A stretch of DNA of 64,000 nucleotides, from NCBI RefSeq assembly GCF_016591975.1, contig NZ_AP024169.1:3387001-3451000 (forward strand). The letters are read 5' to 3'. The notes beneath the pieces are model-generated. The model ran no database searches. It was not told where the DNA came from and saw only the letters and a program-made list of their open reading frames with translations. Of this stretch, positions 62,583 through 64,000 are shown piece after piece. This DNA is from Anaeromicropila herbilytica. GTDB taxonomy: Bacteria; Bacillota; Clostridia; Lachnospirales; Lachnospiraceae. Position numbers and translations under genes: made by a program. How positions within the stretch are numbered: the first letter of the stretch is position 1; the number at the start of each line of letters is the position of its first letter.

Positions 62583-62719
62583 AGGATATTTCCTCCGAAC
62601 AATGATCCTCCGACCATCATATTAATAAATATCCTTACTGCAAGTCTTCCTAATATCAGACCAATAATAATAACCACAGCAAGAATAATTCTTCGTTTCG
62701 TTGTAAGAAAATGTGTCAT
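62579..62719 (-). CDS. Small single-pass membrane protein (46 aa)
   Basis: A 46-codon gene below the usual length cut. The protein begins MTHFLTTKRR, continues with a hydrophobic helix IILAVVIIIGLILG, and ends MMVGGSLFGGNIL. AAGGAGAAACAC stands right before the ATG. The stop TGA overlaps the hydrolase ATG (ATGA), the usual sign of translational coupling. The position as first gene of the hydrolase operon and the positive-inside N-terminus support a real small membrane protein. It could be a partner or regulator of the hydrolases; its function is unknown. Confidence 0.78.
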   Translation of the reverse strand: MTHFLTTKRRIILAVVIIIGLILGRLAVRIFINMMVGGSLFGGNIL

Positions 62720-62781
62720 GTGTTTCTCCTTCATCTTTATATACTTCTAATCAAATCATTTTTAAATCAAAGCATTGTCCC

Positions 62782-62810
62782 TTGACAATCTGTTGCAACA
62801 GTTGTATTGT
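62782..62810 (+). promoter_or_regulatory. tetR promoter with palindromic operator in spacer
   Basis: TTGACA (62782-62787) and TATTGT (62805-62810) are 17 bp apart. The spacer contains the perfect dyad CTGTTGCAACAG (62790-62801), a likely site for the TetR protein. TTGTCCCTTGACAA partly overlaps the -35. The region serves both the tetR gene and the divergent hydrolase operon. Confidence 0.72.
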
Positions 62811-62896
62811 ATTCGATGTATCAAGTGTACCATCGCACCCCCAGTCTAGTCAATATAACGGAAAAAATGGCACAAAGCAGGAGGAAATGTACCATC

Positions 62897-63403
62897 ATGA
62901 ATAACGAAGAAAAAAACTCATATGTAAAAAAACAGATTACGGATACAACGATCGAACTGCTGAAGCAACACGAATTTTCTAACATTTCCATCAGTCAGAT
63001 CACAAGCTCTTCTCAAGTCAGCAGGAACTCGTTCTATCGGAATTATACTGATAAGGAAGATATTCTATTCAAACATATTCGCCAATTGGTAACATCCTGG
63101 AATGCAGAATACCAGAAACAAAACAAAGATTCAAACGCTGAGCTCTATGGAAGCCTGTTCACACACTTAAAAGAAAACAGTGAATTCTACCTTCTACTTA
63201 AAAAGCGAAACCTATTTCACCTATTTCTTAAAGTCTTAATCGAACAATCAGGCCCAAAACCGGAATATGATAACATGGCTGCCTATGTAACCTCATTTAT
63301 TACCTACGGTACATATGGTTGGATTGAAGAGTGGATTGGCAGAGGCATGCAGGAATCTGCCGAAACCATGTCCACTCTTTTGTCTTCTCATGGAATGAAA
63401 TAA
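62897..63403 (+). CDS. TetR/AcrR-family transcriptional regulator
   Basis: This 168-aa regulator has an N-terminal HTH (NISISQITSSSQVSRNSFYR) near residues 29-48 and a compact C-terminal domain of the TetR_C_33/DhaS-like kind. I placed the start at the Met before NNEEKNSYVKK, behind GGAGG 12 nt upstream. The frame extends 30 codons further but runs through the promoter. It is divergent from the alpha/beta-hydrolase operon, its probable target. Confidence 0.88.
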   Translation: MNNEEKNSYVKKQITDTTIELLKQHEFSNISISQITSSSQVSRNSFYRNYTDKEDILFKHIRQLVTSWNAEYQKQNKDSNAELYGSLFTHLKENSEFYLLLKKRNLFHLFLKVLIEQSGPKPEYDNMAAYVTSFITYGTYGWIEEWIGRGMQESAETMSTLLSSHGMK

Positions 63404-63447
63404 AAAAACGGCACAGGACATCGGCTAATACACCGACATCCTGTACC
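63402..63447 (-). terminator. Terminator of the DUF2809 gene
   Basis: On the minus strand GGTACAGGATGTCGG and CCGATGTCCTGTGCC pair over 15 bp with G-U wobbles, followed by GTTTTTTTA. It also lies at the end of the convergent tetR gene. Confidence 0.8.
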
Positions 63448-63459
63448 ACATTCATCACC

Positions 63460-63858
63460 CTAAGATACATCTTTTTTAAATTTCCATTCATAAATACCCA
63501 ATAATATGCAACCAATTCCGTAACATAAAATATCTTTCATATCAAATACAGAACCTATCAGTATTCTTAAGAATGTATTGTGTTCAACGTTTAACAGTTG
63601 TACTATGTTAAAAAATTGCAAGCATTCCGTCAATCCTGCAAACAAAAATATGTACACTGGTAAGAATCTTATGCCATCTGTCTTAAACATTCTGAATGCC
63701 ATATAAAGTACTATCACCACCAGCACATCTCCTATATACGGTCTGATAAATGTATCATGTACGTATAAAGCGATTAATACTTCTATCGTTAATAAAATAA
63801 TAAATGTGATTGCATATTTAAGTCTTTTTTTATTAGTTATTGTGTTTTGTAAGATCAT
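63460..63858 (-). CDS. DUF2809 membrane protein
   Basis: This 132-aa integral membrane protein has about four hydrophobic helices. Conserved-looking blocks are LTIEVLIALYVHDTFIRPYI, GDVLVVIVLY, LTECLQFFNIVQLL and FDMKDILCYGIGC, which match the DUF2809 pattern. The function of the family is unknown. It is convergent with the tetR gene and followed by its own terminator. Confidence 0.82.
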   Translation of the reverse strand: MILQNTITNKKRLKYAITFIILLTIEVLIALYVHDTFIRPYIGDVLVVIVLYMAFRMFKTDGIRFLPVYIFLFAGLTECLQFFNIVQLLNVEHNTFLRILIGSVFDMKDILCYGIGCILLGIYEWKFKKDVS

Positions 63859-63922
63859 AGTTTACCTCTATTCTTCTATCAGTATTGCTCTCAAGGATTT
63901 GGCCATTTTAAACTTGTATATA

Positions 63923-64000
63923 TCAATTCATATCTTCAACAAATCTAGCAACAGCACCATCACACTTTGCACACTTACCCTGAAGAACAATTCCATTCTT
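63923..64000 (-). CDS. C-terminal end of an unidentified gene (cut by window edge)
   Basis: The minus-strand frame enters from beyond 64000 and ends at a stop at 63923-63925. The visible 25 residues are KNGIVLQGKCAKCDGAVARF followed by VEDMN. A CxxC pair suggests a small metal-binding ribbon. Too little is present to name the protein. Confidence 0.6.
   Translation of the reverse strand, partial: KNGIVLQGKCAKCDGAVARFVEDMN

Overview
The window is an AT-rich, low-GC Gram-positive (Firmicutes) chromosome segment. Strong AGGAGG-type ribosome binding sites, lipobox substrate-binding proteins, several chemoreceptors and many ABC importers point to an anaerobic Lachnospiraceae/Clostridia member. A group close to Lachnoclostridium (Clostridium) phytofermentans is likely, but this is inferred from gene content and not proven. 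No rRNA, tRNA or CRISPR array was seen.

Layout. 1-9.0 kb: a sugar-utilisation locus. A LacI-type regulator and a CUT1 ABC importer (two permeases and a lipoprotein) are divergent from a GH94 phosphorylase, probably acting on beta-1,2-oligoglucan, and an MBL-fold hydrolase. LacI-type operators lie between the two arms. 9.1-11.3 kb: a group II intron next to a terminator-like hairpin, then a 274-bp palindromic repeat. 11.3-14.9 kb: an azoreductase-like flavoprotein, a TipA-like MerR regulator coupled to a DUF2268 protein, and a DUF2935 protein. 15-20 kb: a PcrA/UvrD-like helicase and an MrfA-like DEAD-box helicase in one operon. 20-26 kb: a GNAT, a PAS/hemerythrin protein and a cystine-type amino-acid ABC importer. 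26-30 kb: HypB, HypA, an Fe-S protein and a chemoreceptor. 30-35 kb: glycerol dehydrogenase and dihydroxyacetone kinase with a PocR-domain AraC regulator, which together oxidise glycerol and phosphorylate the product. 35.6-37.5 kb: a DinG-like helicase.

37.6-43.6 kb is the most unusual block. A CooS-type carbon monoxide dehydrogenase homologue has a histidine-rich N-terminus and an Asp in place of a conserved C-cluster Cys. It is followed in the same operon by a complete nitrate/sulfonate-type ABC importer. Immediately upstream is a CDF metal exporter preceded by a recognisable NiCo riboswitch. Together with HypA/HypB 15 kb away, this makes a nickel-themed neighbourhood. The cooS operon and the amino-acid ABC operon share an identical 18-bp promoter-region sequence.

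43.7-54.3 kb: an M28-type membrane peptidase divergent from a TetR/LUD pair, a chemoreceptor, an AraC regulator with two HTH modules, a double GNAT, a methyltransferase, an isochorismatase-like hydrolase with an HxlR regulator, a second copy of the palindromic repeat, and an MmcQ/YjbR protein. 54.5-59.8 kb: a permease/ATPase/response-regulator/histidine-kinase operon of the kind used for envelope or peptide stress. 60-64 kb: a small Ser/Asn-rich protein, an alpha/beta-hydrolase operon (one gene frameshifted, one led by an unlisted 46-residue membrane protein) divergent from a TetR regulator, a DUF2809 membrane protein, and the end of a further gene cut by the window edge.
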